A DNA stretch of 64,000 nucleotides from Phocoena phocoena (GCF_963924675.1 NC_089225.1:110498313-110562312), one strand, 5' to 3'. Counted from the first letter of the stretch, positions 45,992 through 60,048 are shown. Notes: generated by a model from the sequence alone, not told the origin. Numbers and translations are program-made.

Positions 45992-47489
45992 ACACGTGCC
46001 CACCCCCACCCTTTGTAAGGGCAGCCCTGGGGTTGGGATGTGCCGGAAAATAGTGTCCCAGACCCCGCCCACTGGGTAACTGACAAAGGAGACAAGTTTA
46101 AGGCAGGGAGAAGCAAAGGAACGGGAACTAGGGTAATAAACGTTACCTTCCCCTCTGCTGTCTGCGCAGCTGGGTTCTGTTTTCTATCAGGGATAGTGTT
46201 ATGGGAGCTAACCCACGTTCAAGAGGAAGCGGATTAGAGACCGGGGGGCTCTGCCTGGCAGGAGGAGCGCGGAGACGGGAGCAAGGGGCACCCTCCCCGC
46301 TGCTGGAGCGGCGCACACGTATGCATCGCCGCCGCGTCCAGGCACCCGGGCAGAGGCCAGGGGCGCAGCTGTCCAGGCCGGGTGGGGCAGTGCCGGAGCC
46401 AATAAGAACTCATCCTCATTTGTTGTGTCATAATTAACGTAGCTAGTGATGCGGGGGCCTGCCTGTGACCCTGTGCGGGATCAGTGCTTGATCTCTTTAA
46501 GTGCTGGAAAATGGTCTGAGAGTAGATACACCCTTTTAGAAATCGAATCCGGCTGCTCGGCTGTCATTAGCGGGAACAGGAATCAGGTCATGGAAGAAGC
46601 TAACCTCACGGCGGGTTTGCATCACGGCGTTCAAGGAAAAGACGGCTGAGCTCCTGTGTCTTCGTCATTACTGGATTTGACATTGAACAAGACGATGATG
46701 GTGATGGTGGTGGTGCCGGGTGGGTGTTGTAGGTTGAAGATCTTAGAAGTGTCAGCTCCACTAGATGTCAGTGTCATCCAAGGAATGACAAGAAGCAAAT
46801 TAATTTTGAAATTGTAGCCACTTAGGAAACTAAATTCTCCTTGTTACCGGTTTGCATCTATTCTTAAATATGTAAAATTTCATAGACTCTTCATCCCTGG
46901 CGATTATTGGTAGTTACTGGCTTAAATTGGCAAAAGTGTGTTTATTGAAAAGCTTGTATTAGGAGGACAGAAGTACCATATGCCAAACAATCCTAGTGAA
47001 TAAAAGTCCACGCAGGCTGGGACAGTAATGCCCAGATGAGGGAGCGTTGTCCTCGTTTATTAGACCCTCATAAAGAGGCCAGAGGTAATTAAGTAGTACA
47101 CACGCCATTTTTCAAATAACATGCTTATGAATTGTATAAACTTCGGATCTGATGACCTGTAAATGTACCGCTCTGGGCTAACATTCTTCAGTCCCAGATG
47201 TTTCTGTTGGCATATACACATGTGCAGAAATAAGCAAAAATCTTTAGCAAAAATAAATCACACGCACCTTTGACAAAACAGTACAGACTTGAAAAAGTCT
47301 CTCCTGTAGTAGCAAATTATGTGTTATATTGGCGGTAGGAACGGTACTTCACTGGTAAAAAAGCTAAATTATATCCCATCTTGCTTCTTTCTTTGAGAAA
47401 AATATTCAAAGGCTATCTCCATGCACTTCCTGGTTCTGTAATATTGGTACTTAGGATGATTAGTTTGGTAGCCCTGTTTACGTGTGGTT
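45992..47489. other. Intronic sequence; AT-rich conserved-looking part at 46790-47200
   Basis: 46240-46400 is GC-rich with CpGs but has no exon features. 46690-46715 holds a GATGGT-type short repeat. 46790-47200 is repeat-free and AT-rich (aagcaaattaattttgaaattg, ggtaattaagtag). Confidence 0.4.
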
Positions 47490-47800
47490 CAGATGTTTTA
47501 TTAGGAAATATTTTCAAACATGTAGGAATTTAAAAAAACACATGCATGTACTCACCGTGCAACTCAGCAAATACAAGCATTTTTCTGCCGCTGCAGTGGT
47601 TACTTCTTCTAGAAATAACCCAGTCACAGATAAACCGTGCCCCTCCAGAATACATCCCCCTGACCCCTGGTCCAGGGATCGGCATTCACTTGGATTTGGT
47701 GTCTATTATCTGTATCCACGTCTTAAACTCATTCTAGTACGTGTCCACAATTGTACGTTGCTTTGCCTGTTTTCAAGCCTTATAATCGTGGTGTCACTTA
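47490..47800. repeat. Possible old L1 3' region
   Basis: 'attaggaaatattttcaaacatgtaggaattt...actcaccgtgcaactcagcaaatacaagc' resembles the ancient L1M tail ('tcaaacatacagaaaagtt...cacccatataccc'). Diverged and tentative. Confidence 0.4.
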
Positions 47801-49310
47801 CATGGTATTTTTTAAAGCTTACCATATAATGCCGACACCCCGAAACAGAGCCAAGCATACCCAGTAACCTAAGATTGTGAAAAAGGCATAGCCCAGCTCA
47901 TAGAGACGCTCTGTAAAAATAAGGCAGCAAAATTGATAGTCTAAATAGACCTTTTTGAATGGTATTTTGTCTTCTGTAGAGAAGGGGAGCGTGGATCCTA
48001 TTATATGTGTTCCAGCAGCCTTCGACTTACTCATCAGTTAAAAAGGGGAAAGCAGGTTTCTGTTTAATAGTGAGGGCTCCTGTCAGCGATGCTGCCTGTG
48101 CTTGGAAGCAGGCAGCTGATGGGGTGCCCCTTCACGGCTTCTTTTATCGCCTGGGGGAAAGTTAAACATTCCTCTAAAGAAGGAGATGGTAATGAGAGTT
48201 ATCCTAGCCTTTCTTTCCTGTGTTCGCTGTTTGCGGAGGCTACACGGTCCCATTTCCGGCTCCCCCCCGACCTTCTGTGATGGGTGTGATAAACTGCCGT
48301 TAGGTTTCTGGTTGTGTGTCAGGCTGGATGCCTTGCACACTCACTCCTGACCCAGGCAGCGGTACCCAGAGAGACTTCGGATCTGATGATTTCACGGAGC
48401 CATTTCAGCTGGAACGTAAGGACGTGGCTGATGTAGTCTCAGAGTTGGCAGAAACATCAGGAACCTTACTGGGAATTTGTACGTGCTGCGGTGTCTTATG
48501 TCCAACGGGTTTGTTTTAGTTGCGTTGTTGGATTTCAGTTTTATGATGTATATCACAGCCTGTTGTACCAAAAGTCACTGTAAGACAGCGATACAGCAAA
48601 CCCTTTTGCCTAACAAATAACCACTGGTCTGTCTTGAAATTTTAGTTCTATGACTCTCTCCACCAACGTGTTGGAGCCATAGGGAATTTCTGTTGCATTT
48701 TGTCAGTGAAGTCTTACATCAGTTTCGACCTCCTTCATCTCAGGGAGTGTGATCAAACACGGAGCTTAGTTCATAATCCTGCTTTGTGTGGAATCTGGAA
48801 ATTCTGCTCTGACGACAGAGTGGCTGTGAGGACAGATGTGCTGCCTTGAGGAAGACGTTGATTTTTTTTAGTGTTTGTTTTGTTAATTATTCTGGTTAAT
48901 AGAGAATAATGAAGATAGATTCCCAGATTTAGAAATTTAGAATTCATAGAATTCTGAAAGTACCATTAATGGTCTCTGTTGATTTAAAACAATTTTAAAA
49001 GTCATCGCCATGAGCTTTGAATCTCACTTTACAAATAGTAACCTGAAATTCCAGCTTTCTTATGAACTGAGATGTAGGGAAAAGAGAATTTAAGGCTGTT
49101 ATGTAGCTCTTACCACAGATTATTAAAGAGAGTTAATTAAAGAGAAAAGTGAGCCCGCAACTCTTAACTAAAATTCACGACAAGGAATTGATAAATCTCT
49201 ATTTCTTTCCTAGCCCAAAGGTTAAACGTCATGTTTTATGTTCTTCTGAAACTTTCTATTGGTTGCTTGTTTCGTTTCCTGGTACTTCATTCCAGGCCTC
49301 TAGCATCCTA
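47801..49310. other. Intronic sequence without recognised genes
   Basis: AT-rich, unique-looking; nothing named. Confidence 0.5.
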
Positions 49311-49317
49311 AAGAAAA

Positions 49318-49366
49318 AAAGCACACGGGGCCTGGCACTTAGTAGGTGTTCAGTAAATAAATGTCG
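49318..49366. repeat. MIR/L2-type tail fragment
   Basis: 'ggggcctggcacttagtaggtgttcagtaaataaatg' is the familiar 'cctggcacatagtaggtgctcaataaat' tail. Confidence 0.7.
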
Positions 49367-49494
49367 GCTTCTTAGCATCATCCAAGAAGCCTGTCTTCTA
49401 AGGAGTCCTTGTGCCCCTTGCAGTCCCAGATCCGGGTTTACATCATGGGGACTTTTCTCCCTTATGCCCTACGACATCGCCCCCTTTAATATTT

Positions 49495-49514
49495 AAAAAA
49501 AAAAAAAAAAAAAA
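49495..49514. repeat. Poly-A tract, 20 nt
   Basis: An uninterrupted A-run with no recognisable retroposon body upstream; may be a microsatellite or the tail of a decayed element. Confidence 0.85.
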
Positions 49515-51149
<1,635 letters not shown>

Positions 51150-51420
51150 TGTAACAACGAGGCAATTAGTTGTGATAATCATAGCCGGTGTGTCAGCTGT
51201 GCGCTCTTGTTTGTAATTTGCTAATGAAGGAATTGTAACTTTGATTAGGTTCAGTTTCATTTAGACCTTATTATATAAGGGAACATTTACAGCTGTAATG
51301 CGGGGCCTTAATTAAACTTCCTCATTACACAACAGGACTCGAATGCAGGCATTTGTTTTGGCCTATGTTGCTAGCCTGGAATCGTTTTTCATTAGCCCAG
51401 AAGCCGGGTACCAAATTACT
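51150..51420. promoter_or_regulatory. Conserved-looking non-coding element 430 bp after an AGAP1 exon
   Basis: Repeat-free with ggcaattagttgtgataatc, gtaatttgctaatgaagg, gtaactttgattagg, ccttaattaaacttcctcattac. The clustered TAAT/ATTA cores and a TTATATAA box resemble a developmental enhancer. Inferred. Confidence 0.35.
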
Positions 51421-51969
51421 TTATGTCTCAAGTAAAACGGGAATTCATCGGACCTATTTGGCTGCGGCAGTTCCCAGGAAAATAAAAATAAGTGTTCAGC
51501 CCGGCACCATGGCTTCTGGAAATGCCACCTTTTAGTTTGTTAAAGAAGGCCAGTTGATTTAGAGTGCATTCTGCTTCAGAGGAAGGGAATCTGTGGGCAG
51601 GATAACAGCTTTGCCTCTTCTCCGGGTACTTAGACAGTTTCACCAATCCTGTAGGAACTCGTGTTGGCACTGACCACCCTTGAAAAGGGCTGGAGTCTTC
51701 CCACAGTTGAGTGTAATCCGTTTGAAACAGTAGGAATACAGCTTTAGCTGGGGGCCGGACAACTTCTGCACAGAGGTGTGGGGAGGGACAGGTTAGATCG
51801 GGCCCCAGCGTCAGGAAGTCCACGAGGTGAGACCAGAGGTGGAAGAGACCACAGCAGGAAGTCCACGAGGTTTTCGTAAGATGTGTTCAGATGCTGAGCG
51901 GCCAGTGTGTGGGCTGGCGTGGAGAACCACTGAGGAGAGTCCTCTTTCCTCCTCTTTGCTGTTCTCCCT
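51421..51969. other. Intronic sequence with a short direct repeat
   Basis: The 16-bp text caggaagtccacgagg occurs twice (near 51812 and 51855). No other feature. Confidence 0.5.
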
Positions 51970-52286
51970 TTTTTTTTTTTTTTAGATGTTGGGAGTGGGA
52001 GTTTATTAATTTACTTATTTATCTTTGCTGTGTTGGGTCTTCGTTTCTGTGCGAGGGCTTTCTCTAGTTGTGGCGAGTGGGGGCCACTCTTCACCGCGGT
52101 GCGCGGGGGCCTCTCACTGTCGCGGCCTCTCGTTGCGGAGCACAGGCTCCAGACGCGCAGGCTCAGTAGTTGTGGCTCACGGGCCCAGTTGCTCCGTGGC
52201 ATGTGGGATCCTGCCAGACCAGGGCTCGAACCCGTGTCCCCTGCATTGGCAGGCAGGTTCTCAACCACTGCGCCACCAGGGAAGCC
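51970..52286 (-). mobile_element. CHR-type SINE, longer older form
   Basis: Antisense: T-run, 'tttgctgtgttgggtcttcgtttctgtgcgagggctttctctagttgtggcg', body, tRNA-like head 'gcgccaccagggaagccc'. The middle combines features of the long and short subfamilies (gcgcgggggcctctcactgtcgcgg). Confidence 0.9.
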
Positions 52287-52297
52287 CTGACTTTTGC

Positions 52298-52380
52298 ATT
52301 TTTAAAAAAAAATTTTATTGAAGTATAGTTGACTTACAATGCTGTGTTTAATTTCTACTGTACAGCAAAGTGATTCAGTT

Positions 52381-52423
<43 letters not shown>

Positions 52424-52630
52424 CTTTCATATTCTTTTCCATCATGGTTTATCACAGGATTTTGAATATTGTTCCCTGTGCTATACAGTAGGACCTGTTG
52501 TTGTTTATCCATCCTATATATAATAGTTTGCATCTGCTAATCCCAAACTCCCAATCCATCCCTGCCCCGTCCCCGCCCCCCTTGGCAACCACAAGTCTGT
52601 TCTCTGTGTCTGTGAGTGTGTTTTTGAAGG
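52298..52630 (-). repeat. L1 3' end
   Basis: Antisense L1 tail: 'tattgaagtatagttgacttacaatg' through 'ccccttggcaaccacaagtctgttctctgtgtctgtgag'. Interrupted by a long AT microsatellite. Confidence 0.9.
52385..52420. repeat. (AT)n microsatellite
   Basis: About 18 uninterrupted AT units grown from the tata-rich part of the L1 tail; likely to vary in length. Confidence 0.95.
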
Positions 52631-55600
52631 CTCTTAAACAACTTCTTTGCTGTAGAGATGCAAGGACACAGTTGTTTATTCTTTGTGCATTTATTTGTAA
52701 ACCTAACTCTCCACATAAGGTAATTTTAATGTGTAATTTTCATTATGTCGATGCTGTTTCAACTAGAATTAGGAAGAGCATTCAACTCTTTTCCTCTCAC
52801 TTAAAATATTGGTCCCGGGACATTTCCTTTTGGGAATATTAGAACTCAATACTAGACTGTTGCCTTAAGTCACGTGTCCTGTGGGTTCGGGTGGGAGCGT
52901 TGGCCTCCCCGCCAGCCAGGCAGAACCCCAGGCTCCTCTGTGGAGGCGCTCGCCTTACAGGCCAGGCTTTCAGTATGGGTGCCGATGGGGCTTGACCGTG
53001 TGGCGTAAAGTTTGTATTACCCACTCCTTGGAAGCTTTCAGTCGTGTATGTTCCAAATAATCCAGTCGGACTCTAAATCACGGTCTGGTTTTCTGGAGAA
53101 TCGTGACACAGGCAGTGCACGTAGCTCGTGTCCCTCATAGCTGCCCCCCGCGTGTGGCCACAGACCAGACGCCTCCCGGAAACCTCACCTGGCCTGTCCG
53201 CGTCCCGCGGACTCTGTGCCCGGCCTCAGAATCCTCATCTGTGAAATGGGCTCCGGACGATACCGACTCACTTGGGACACTGGATGTGGAGATGCCAGCG
53301 AGAATTTTTAGATTCCAGCCAAACCGGACTTTCAGATCGGTCTTGCTCAGGACACTGTCGTCGGAGCCTTGCTGTGGGTCACACGGACTGACGTGGGTTT
53401 GCACGCTGCCATACAGATTTATGTGTATTTTTATAAAGGAACCGAGACCGTTAGAGGTAGTCTAGATTCCTAACCCTCCCAGTGATGACTTCAACCGGTA
53501 GAAGTGAAGCAAGAGGATTACAGAGGACGGAGCCCAGTGGGGCAGTACCTGCCGGAATGTTCTAGACACTACAGATCTGGAACAACTAAGTGACTGCTTC
53601 GTATTCGTTACGCTGTTTTCATCTAGCATATCACTGAACCCTCAACATTGCGCGGTTCGGGTAGCCGTGTCATCCTTATTTTTAAATTAAACCCGCATAG
53701 GGCAAGCTTCCCAGACCAGGCATCTTCAGAAGCTGAGGGGCCAGCATTCGGACCCCGGCCCCCATATCCCCACGGCCGTGTGCCGTACACTGCCTGTTGG
53801 CAAAAAGCCTTCAGAAAGCTTAAGAAGCAAAGTTAGGTGTTTTAAGTTAAACATGTGACCCCTGACCTCAGACAGAAATACCTCCTGCTTGTGGAGAGGA
53901 ACCTTCTGAGATGGGCCTGCGGCAACGCGCTTCTCCAGGGACATGGGTCCTCAGGCATCTGTCCGGGGCTACACGGGGTCCCTTCAATCCTGTCCCGATA
54001 GCCTGCCCTTCCCACCAGCATCCGAGCACTTGTCCCCACACTCAGCCCGCGTCCAGGACTTGGTGTGTGTGTTGGGGCCCTGAACCCCAGCTCACGGGCC
54101 CTTTGCCTAACAACAGAGAAGTTGTCCTGAACCTCAGGGACCTCCCGGTGGGGCGGGGCTGGGCTGGGGGTGGCTTCGGGACGGGCCAGGATTTGTGATC
54201 ATCATGGGGTCTGTCTTCCCCTCCGCGCAGGCGTCTTGTCCGGGGCGGTTTAGGGCGCGGGTGAGGCCATCTGCAACGCGCTCTGCAGCCTGACTCGTGT
54301 TTTTACAGATCAGACATGTTCCTGTTGGTTATTTTAACCTTGTTTGGCTCACGCTTTACAGCTCGTCCGTCCGTTGTGAGACAGAGGCTTCTTCCCCCAG
54401 CGTGGGAGCTGCCCGTGCATGGCAGGCAGTGGTCCTCTCTTCCCTCCTTCCCCAGTGAAAGCTTTCTCGTCAAGGCTATGACTTATTTTCTGCAAAGTAA
54501 CTTCATTTCCTGAGGTGGACCTGGGCCCACCTTGCCTTTTCGTCCTTTCTGAGGTCTTAGTGGAGGTTTGGTTCAAAGCGTTCTGCTTCTGCCGCTGCTT
54601 CTCCGTCTCCTTCCTTCTCCTCCTCAAAAAGGTCTATTCGAATAAAAATTAAAAAGCAAAGCAAGAGAAAGAAAAGGCCAGAGGCCCGGCTGGGCAGCGA
54701 GTGGGCTCGTCACGTGTTAATTTCTCGCTGCTGTGGAGAATTGCACGTGCCTGCTCGCTTGGCGGCGGTGGGAGTTGGGGAGCTCCTATGGTGTCATTTG
54801 CATAAATCTTGTTAAGTCACTGGCAGTAAATGAAGTACAAATGAGCCCGGAGAAGGTGACATGCAAATCGTGGGTGGCAGATGGGAGGTCTGTTTGGGGG
54901 ACGGCAGCTGTGTGCTCTTTCTTCTTTCTTTCCCTTCCGCATTTTTTCATCTCTATATTATGGTCCAGATACTCAGCCTCAGCCCGGCGTCTCCCTTCCC
55001 GGGGCTCGTCCTGCCCCCCCCCCCACCCCCGGTGTTCACGCGGGGAAAACAGACCTCAGGGCCTCATCGCCTCACACCTAGTAACTGACACTAGAGTGTG
55101 AACGTTTGAATTTTTTAAATCTTGGTCAGTTTATCTTGTCTCGCTTACACAATTGAAAATACCTGTATGTATGTTTTATTTGTGAGGACAAACAAGAAAC
55201 AAGCAAACGCCTCCCTAAATGTTGTCTCGTGGGATTGCCAAGAATGAAAAAGAGTGGAAACTACTGTCTGCTTTATTACGCTTCTGTCTGGGGGTCTTCC
55301 CCGCTTCAGACAGACTGATGGTGTTTATCCGGCTGTTGACACCCGTCCCACGTTCACAGCTGGGCCCTAAGGGGTGAGCATTCCCGGTTGGGCAGCAGGG
55401 GAGATTGCAGAAGAGCACGGGGCCTGCCTGTAAATCCGGCCGCAACGAAGACCCCTCGCTGTCCCCGTGGACACCCCCAGCAGGGCCCGCACGGGCCTGA
55501 CAGGCCCGGCTGGGGTGCCGCTTGCCTGGTGGCTTGTTTCTTAAAGATGTAAGTGCTGGCAGGACTCACAGCCAGCTTTTAGAGATTCATGGGCGAAGCA

Positions 55601-55929
55601 CTGCGTCTGCTTGCTTCCTGCGTTCAGAAGTTTTCTTTGTATTTCGTCCACTGGTTGCTATTTTGAGAGAAACAAGTCTCCGTTGACCTTGAAGAAACAC
55701 AGGCAGAGAGGTGTGTGCGGGGACCCGAGCTGTGACAGGCACTCAGGGGCCACCCGTTCCGCTTGGCTCTTCCTCTGCCTGGTCCAACCCAGGCACCTTC
55801 TCGGAACTTGGGCCTGAGGTGCTGCTGGAGACCCGGCTCAGCTGTTTAATTCTGGGATGCTCCAGGGAGACACCAAACACAAAGTGTCTTCGTGTGACTT
55901 TTTGATTTGTTCACCTGAGTGGTTGGAAG
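52631..55929. other. Intronic sequence without recognised genes
   Basis: 53100-54260 and 55380-55530 are GC-rich with many CpGs but show no exon, promoter or repeat I can name. A C-run lies at 55012-55029. A tiny MIR-like trace (atcctcatctgtgaaatggg) is at 53230-53250. Confidence 0.45.
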
Positions 55930-55930
55930 C

Positions 55931-56137
55931 ATTTTATTTTATTTATTTTAATTTTTAAATTTTATTGGAGTATGGCTGATCTACAGTGTTGTGTTAGTGT
56001 CAGGTGTACAGCAAAGTGATTCAGTTATACGTATACATATATTCATTCTTTTTTAGATTCTTTTCTCCTGTAGGTCATCACAGAATATTGAGTAGAATTC
56101 TCTGTGCTATACAGTAGGGCCTTGTTGGTTTCATGTG
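55931..56137 (-). repeat. L1 3' end
   Basis: Antisense: 'tattggagtatggctgatctacagtgttgtg', 'gtacagcaaagtgattcag', 'gtgctatacagtagggccttg'. No clear duplication. Confidence 0.85.
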
Positions 56138-56869
56138 GCTTTTTTTAAGGTTTTAACTTTGACCTTGAACCCTGATGGACTTTGGCCACCTCTGGGGCAG
56201 ACAGCCAGCCAGTGACAGCAGGGCCTTTTCTGCAGCCACTGAAGCCACAGGAAAGCCCCTCCCAGGGCATCAGAGGCAGAGCGGCCTGGGTAGCACTGTC
56301 CCCAGCGCTCTGCCGTCACCTGTGAGCCGTTTTGAAGCCATACATGTGTTTGATTCTTGTCTGATTCTCGGTTGAGTAGAAAGCAGCAATTGTCAATTAA
56401 GTGAAAGGATCCTCCGGAGTGAATCCCCTCGGCCAGCCTGCTGCAGGCGCTGACCTGTGTGGTCTGGTACCTGGGGTCGACCCGGGCGTGGGGAGGTGGG
56501 TGGATGGTGTGGCATCCGCAGGAAGAAAGCCGCCCGACGCTGCTCACTCGTGGCATCTCCGGAAGGTTTGACACCGTTCATAGCCGGGTGGTCGGCCACC
56601 CAGCCGTCGTCTGCTTTCCTGGAGGAAACAAGATGGGTGACCAGGCCGAAACTTTAGAGAGACTGGCAGGGAGAGAAAGGGGCGGCTGTGCCCTCGTCCC
56701 GGGATGCGGGGAGAGCTCACCCCATGGCGCCGTGTCCACAAGGGATCCTGTTTACTCCATGACCACAGAGGGGCCCGTGAGCACCAGTGTCCTGAGAAGA
56801 CTCTGCTCACCCGTGTGGCAAATCGGCTCTGCGCGGCACCCATGGGGGCCCAGCCAGCTCCCCAGAAGC
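56138..56869. other. Intronic sequence without recognised genes
   Basis: GC-leaning, nothing named; open frames on both strands appear to be chance. Confidence 0.5.
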
Positions 56870-57330
56870 AGGTAATTTACTGACACAGACCCGGTGCTCT
56901 GAAAGCTAATTTACCTCACTTGGGTGCACAGGGCCCTGTGAGGATTGCATCCGACCTGGTTCACGACAGACTCAGCCAATTACGATTATTAATTTACTAG
57001 GTCAGGTGGGGGCACACACGCTTTTCATTTGACTCCTCAGATATCATTGTGTCATTGGCACTCTTGGCACACTTTGGAATATCTGGTTGCCTGCGTTGGG
57101 ATTTACCGTCATCCGTCTTTGATAAGTAAGGCAGACCCCCTGACACTTTGGCCAATGTAGGTGGATGGCAGTATGGTGTGTACAAAATGCTGAAATAAAT
57201 GACATGACTGAAATACAAAATCCATAATTTAAATATAAATCTGCAGAGCAATTTAACCTAATCCTTCCCTTGGTCAGGAGGGCTGCAGGACGGTGATACA
57301 AAGTAATATACAATGAAGCGCTTTATACAC
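56870..57330. promoter_or_regulatory. Conserved-looking non-coding segment
   Basis: Repeat-free; gcaggtaatttactgac, gaaagctaatttacctc, gccaattacgattattaatttac, catgactgaaatac, ccataatttaaatataaat. A candidate enhancer from motif density alone. Confidence 0.33.
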
Positions 57331-57831
57331 TGTAAACTAGCCTGCAAACATAATGTTATTTCCAAGAGTGGAAGTTCGTTTTACGACTGAGTGTGTCCTC
57401 TGTGTATCCATAATCCAGGAGCTGGGGTGATACCTGATTTAGTGATTCATTTCACCTAAAGGTTGTTTATTTTCTTTAAAAGTTCAACAGCGGTGATGAA
57501 AACCCGATTCCCTGTGGGTTCAGAAAGATAAACTCACACACGAATAGAGGGAAGTTGCTCAAAGCTAAGTTTCTCCAAGCTTGTGGATGAATCAGTAAGA
57601 TACTTGGTTTGGGCATTATTTCTTACCAGACTCAGTTGGCTTGTAACTGTCATACACTCATCCCGTGTGGACGCGCCCTGGGGATTCTGTCAGGGGCTTG
57701 GGGAGACAGAAGATAGATGCCTGCCACCCAGGCTGGCCTCAGACTTTGAGGGAGGCCCCTACCCCTGCCCTCCAGTACTGGTGGGTGGGTGTTGCAGTGG
57801 AGGTGCGTTGAAAGGGCCCTGTACCCCTGGA
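57331..57831. other. Intronic sequence without recognised genes
   Basis: No feature recognised. Confidence 0.5.
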
Positions 57832-57903
57832 GGAACGGTGGATTCCACTGGGCTGGGAACGGTGGATTCCACTGGGCTGGGAACGGTGGATTCCACTGGG
57901 CTG
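57832..57903. repeat. 24-bp minisatellite, three exact copies
   Basis: The unit starts ggaacggtggattcc and ends actgggctg; copies at 57832-57855, 57856-57879 and 57880-57903 are identical. Confidence 0.95.
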
Positions 57904-58355
57904 TTCAGTCCCTCTGGACTTGGAGATATGAGCAGGCAGTCGTCAGAGGCAGCGGGGGCAGGATATGAGCAGAGCAGAGAGAAGGAGTGGGTGTGAGGAG
58001 GGGACGCTGGAACGGCCGGGGCGTCCCGTTGCCGAGGGCTCTGACTGCCCTGCGGAGGGGTGTTGGCGTCAGTTTCTCTGCCTCGGCTGTGGGGGAGTCA
58101 TGACTCGTCCCCACTGAGTGGCAGCATGAGGGTGGGAGACGTCTGAGTGCGTGGAGCTCAGGGCTCCAGGCTCCCCCGGGGCAGAGCGCCTGCGGGCTGT
58201 GTCCCCGAGGGCCGGCCAGAGCAGCCTTTACTTCTCAGAGGGCCCGTCGCTGCTGTTCTTCTTGCTGGTCAGAGGGTTTCCTCCCCCTTGCAGCTTTATC
58301 CCCATAGTGTTTATGACACGGGGCGATTATGATCTGTCAGAGTACTAGTGGTGAA
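57904..58355. other. GC-rich intronic sequence
   Basis: No feature recognised. Confidence 0.5.
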
Positions 58356-58357
58356 CG

Positions 58358-58500
58358 ACGTTTACTGGCTGTTTCCAGAGTGCCAGACACTGTGCTAGAG
58401 CTTCACAGTGTCATCCCTTTGAACCATGAAGTAGTAAATATGATGGTGCCCATTTCACAGATGAGAAAGGTGGGGCTGAGTAACCTGCCTGGCATCACAC
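58358..58500 (+). repeat. MIR SINE
   Basis: 'tttactggctgtttccagagtgccagacactgtgctagagcttcac' and 'cccatttcacagatgagaaaggtggggctgagtaacctgcc' follow the MIR consensus in order. Confidence 0.88.
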
Positions 58501-58502
58501 TG

Positions 58503-58806
58503 TGTACGCCTGCTAGGGCTGCCGTCACAAAGTGCCACAGCCTGGGAGGCTTAAACAACAGAAGCTCTGGAGACCAGAAGTCCAAGGTCAAGGTGCCAGC
58601 AGGATTGATTTCTGGTGAGGACTCTCTTCCTGGCCTGCTAAGTCTTCCTCTTATAAGGACACCAGTCGTATTGGATTTGGGGCCCACCCTTATGACCGCA
58701 GTTAACCTTAATAACCTCTTTAAAGTCCCTGTCTTTAAATAAGGTCACATTGGGGGTTATAGCTTCACCCTGTGAATTTTGCAGAGACACAGTTCAGCCC
58801 GTAGCA
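58503..58806 (-). repeat. MLT1-type (MaLR) long terminal repeat
   Basis: Reverse-oriented MLT1 layout: 'ctgctagggctgccgtcacaaagtgccacagcctgggaggcttaaacaacag', 'agaagtccaaggtcaaggtgccagcaggattg', 'cttataaggacaccagtcgtattgga', 'ttcagcccgtagcac'. The MIR immediately before it may have been its landing site. Confidence 0.88.
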
Positions 58807-59242
58807 CACGGTTGGTTAGTGCTGGGACAGGAGCTCCAGGCTGTGTGACCCTAGGAGCCATCTGAAACGATCTCTCCATCGACACGTTCTTCTGCCTTAG
58901 GCCTTCCTAGGATTACAAGGTGTGGCCACTTTATTCCTGTCCGTATGTTTGAGAATCGGAAGAACCTTTTTTAGGAGGCTCCATGTACTAGTTAGGAAAC
59001 ACGTGGTATTTGAAATATTCTGATTTAAGCATTTGAACTTAAATTCTCCTAAGTTGCAGTAAACTTATCATTTGAAGTAAGACTGTTGTAGGAATACTTC
59101 CTTCTACTAAGCCTGTAGCTCCCTCTCTAGGCAGTGCATTTTATGACTGTTAAGGCTAGCTTGGATTTCGTTCTTTGTGAATATAAAGTTTGAAACAAGT
59201 GAGCACCTCACTTTCTGGCAGGAAGAATCATACGGGCTGTCA
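58807..59242. other. Intronic sequence without recognised genes
   Basis: Nothing named. Confidence 0.5.
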
Positions 59243-59257
59243 AAATGTCATGTTTTG

Positions 59258-59760
59258 CGTCCATCAACTGATGAATGGATAAAGAAGATGTGGTATGTAT
59301 ATGCAATAGAATACTATTCAGCCTTTAAAAAAGAATGAAATAATGCCATTTGCAGCAACATGGATGGACCTACAGATTATCATACTGAGCGAAGTAAGTC
59401 AGAAAGAGAGAGACACAAATATCATGATATCACCTATATGTGGAATCTAAAAAAAAAAATGATACAAATGAACTTACTTACAAAACAGAAATAGACTCAC
59501 AGACATAGAAAGCAAACTTACGGTTACCAAAGGGGAAGGGGGAGGAAGGGATAAATTAGGAGTTTGGGATTAACATACACACACTACTATATATAAAACA
59601 GATAACCAACAAGGACCTACTGTAGAGCACAGGGAAGTACATTCAATATCTTGTAATAGTGTAAAAGAATGTGAAAATGAAAAAAAAATATATATATATA
59701 ACTGAATCACTTTGCTATATACCTGAAACACTGTAAATCAGCTATACTTCAGGTTTTTTT
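59258..59760 (+). mobile_element. 5'-truncated L1 insertion with ORF2 end and 3' tail
   Basis: Sense strand. It begins within the ORF2 C-terminal coding text (gtccatcaactgatgaatgg, ...gaatactattcagcctttaa) but is broken by stops, then the 3' untranslated region to 'atcagctatacttcag'. The 15-bp duplication aaatgtcatgttttg (59243-59257) / aaatgtcacgttttg (59761-59775) flanks it. Confidence 0.93.
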
Positions 59761-59775
59761 AAATGTCACGTTTTG

Positions 59776-60048
59776 TGTAAAAACAGCAACAGTGGGGAAC
59801 CCTCTGAGACATTTGACTGCTTGACTGGACACTTTTCCAAAAACCGGGGAACGTGGCTTCTCACCCAGGCTCCCTTCTCATGACTTAGCTCCACCGGTTG
59901 CTCACTCCAGAGCCTTTGGCCCCCGAAACTGTGAAGGATACGTCCTCAGACGTCCTCACCATCCCCTTCTCAGGAAGGTCATCAGACAGCGACATTTTAT
60001 CTGCTAGATGTGAGCAGCAAAAACATATTTGCCTTCCTGCATCTCACT
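59776..60048. other. Intronic sequence without recognised genes
   Basis: Nothing named. Confidence 0.5.

Noticed and set aside
47141..48392. A 16-bp text acttcggatctgatga present at about 47140 and again at about 48375
   Set aside because: One shared 16-mer in 64 kb is near chance expectation, and the flanks do not match.
52385..52420. TATA-like promoter
   Set aside because: It is a long AT microsatellite inside an L1 tail with no downstream gene start.
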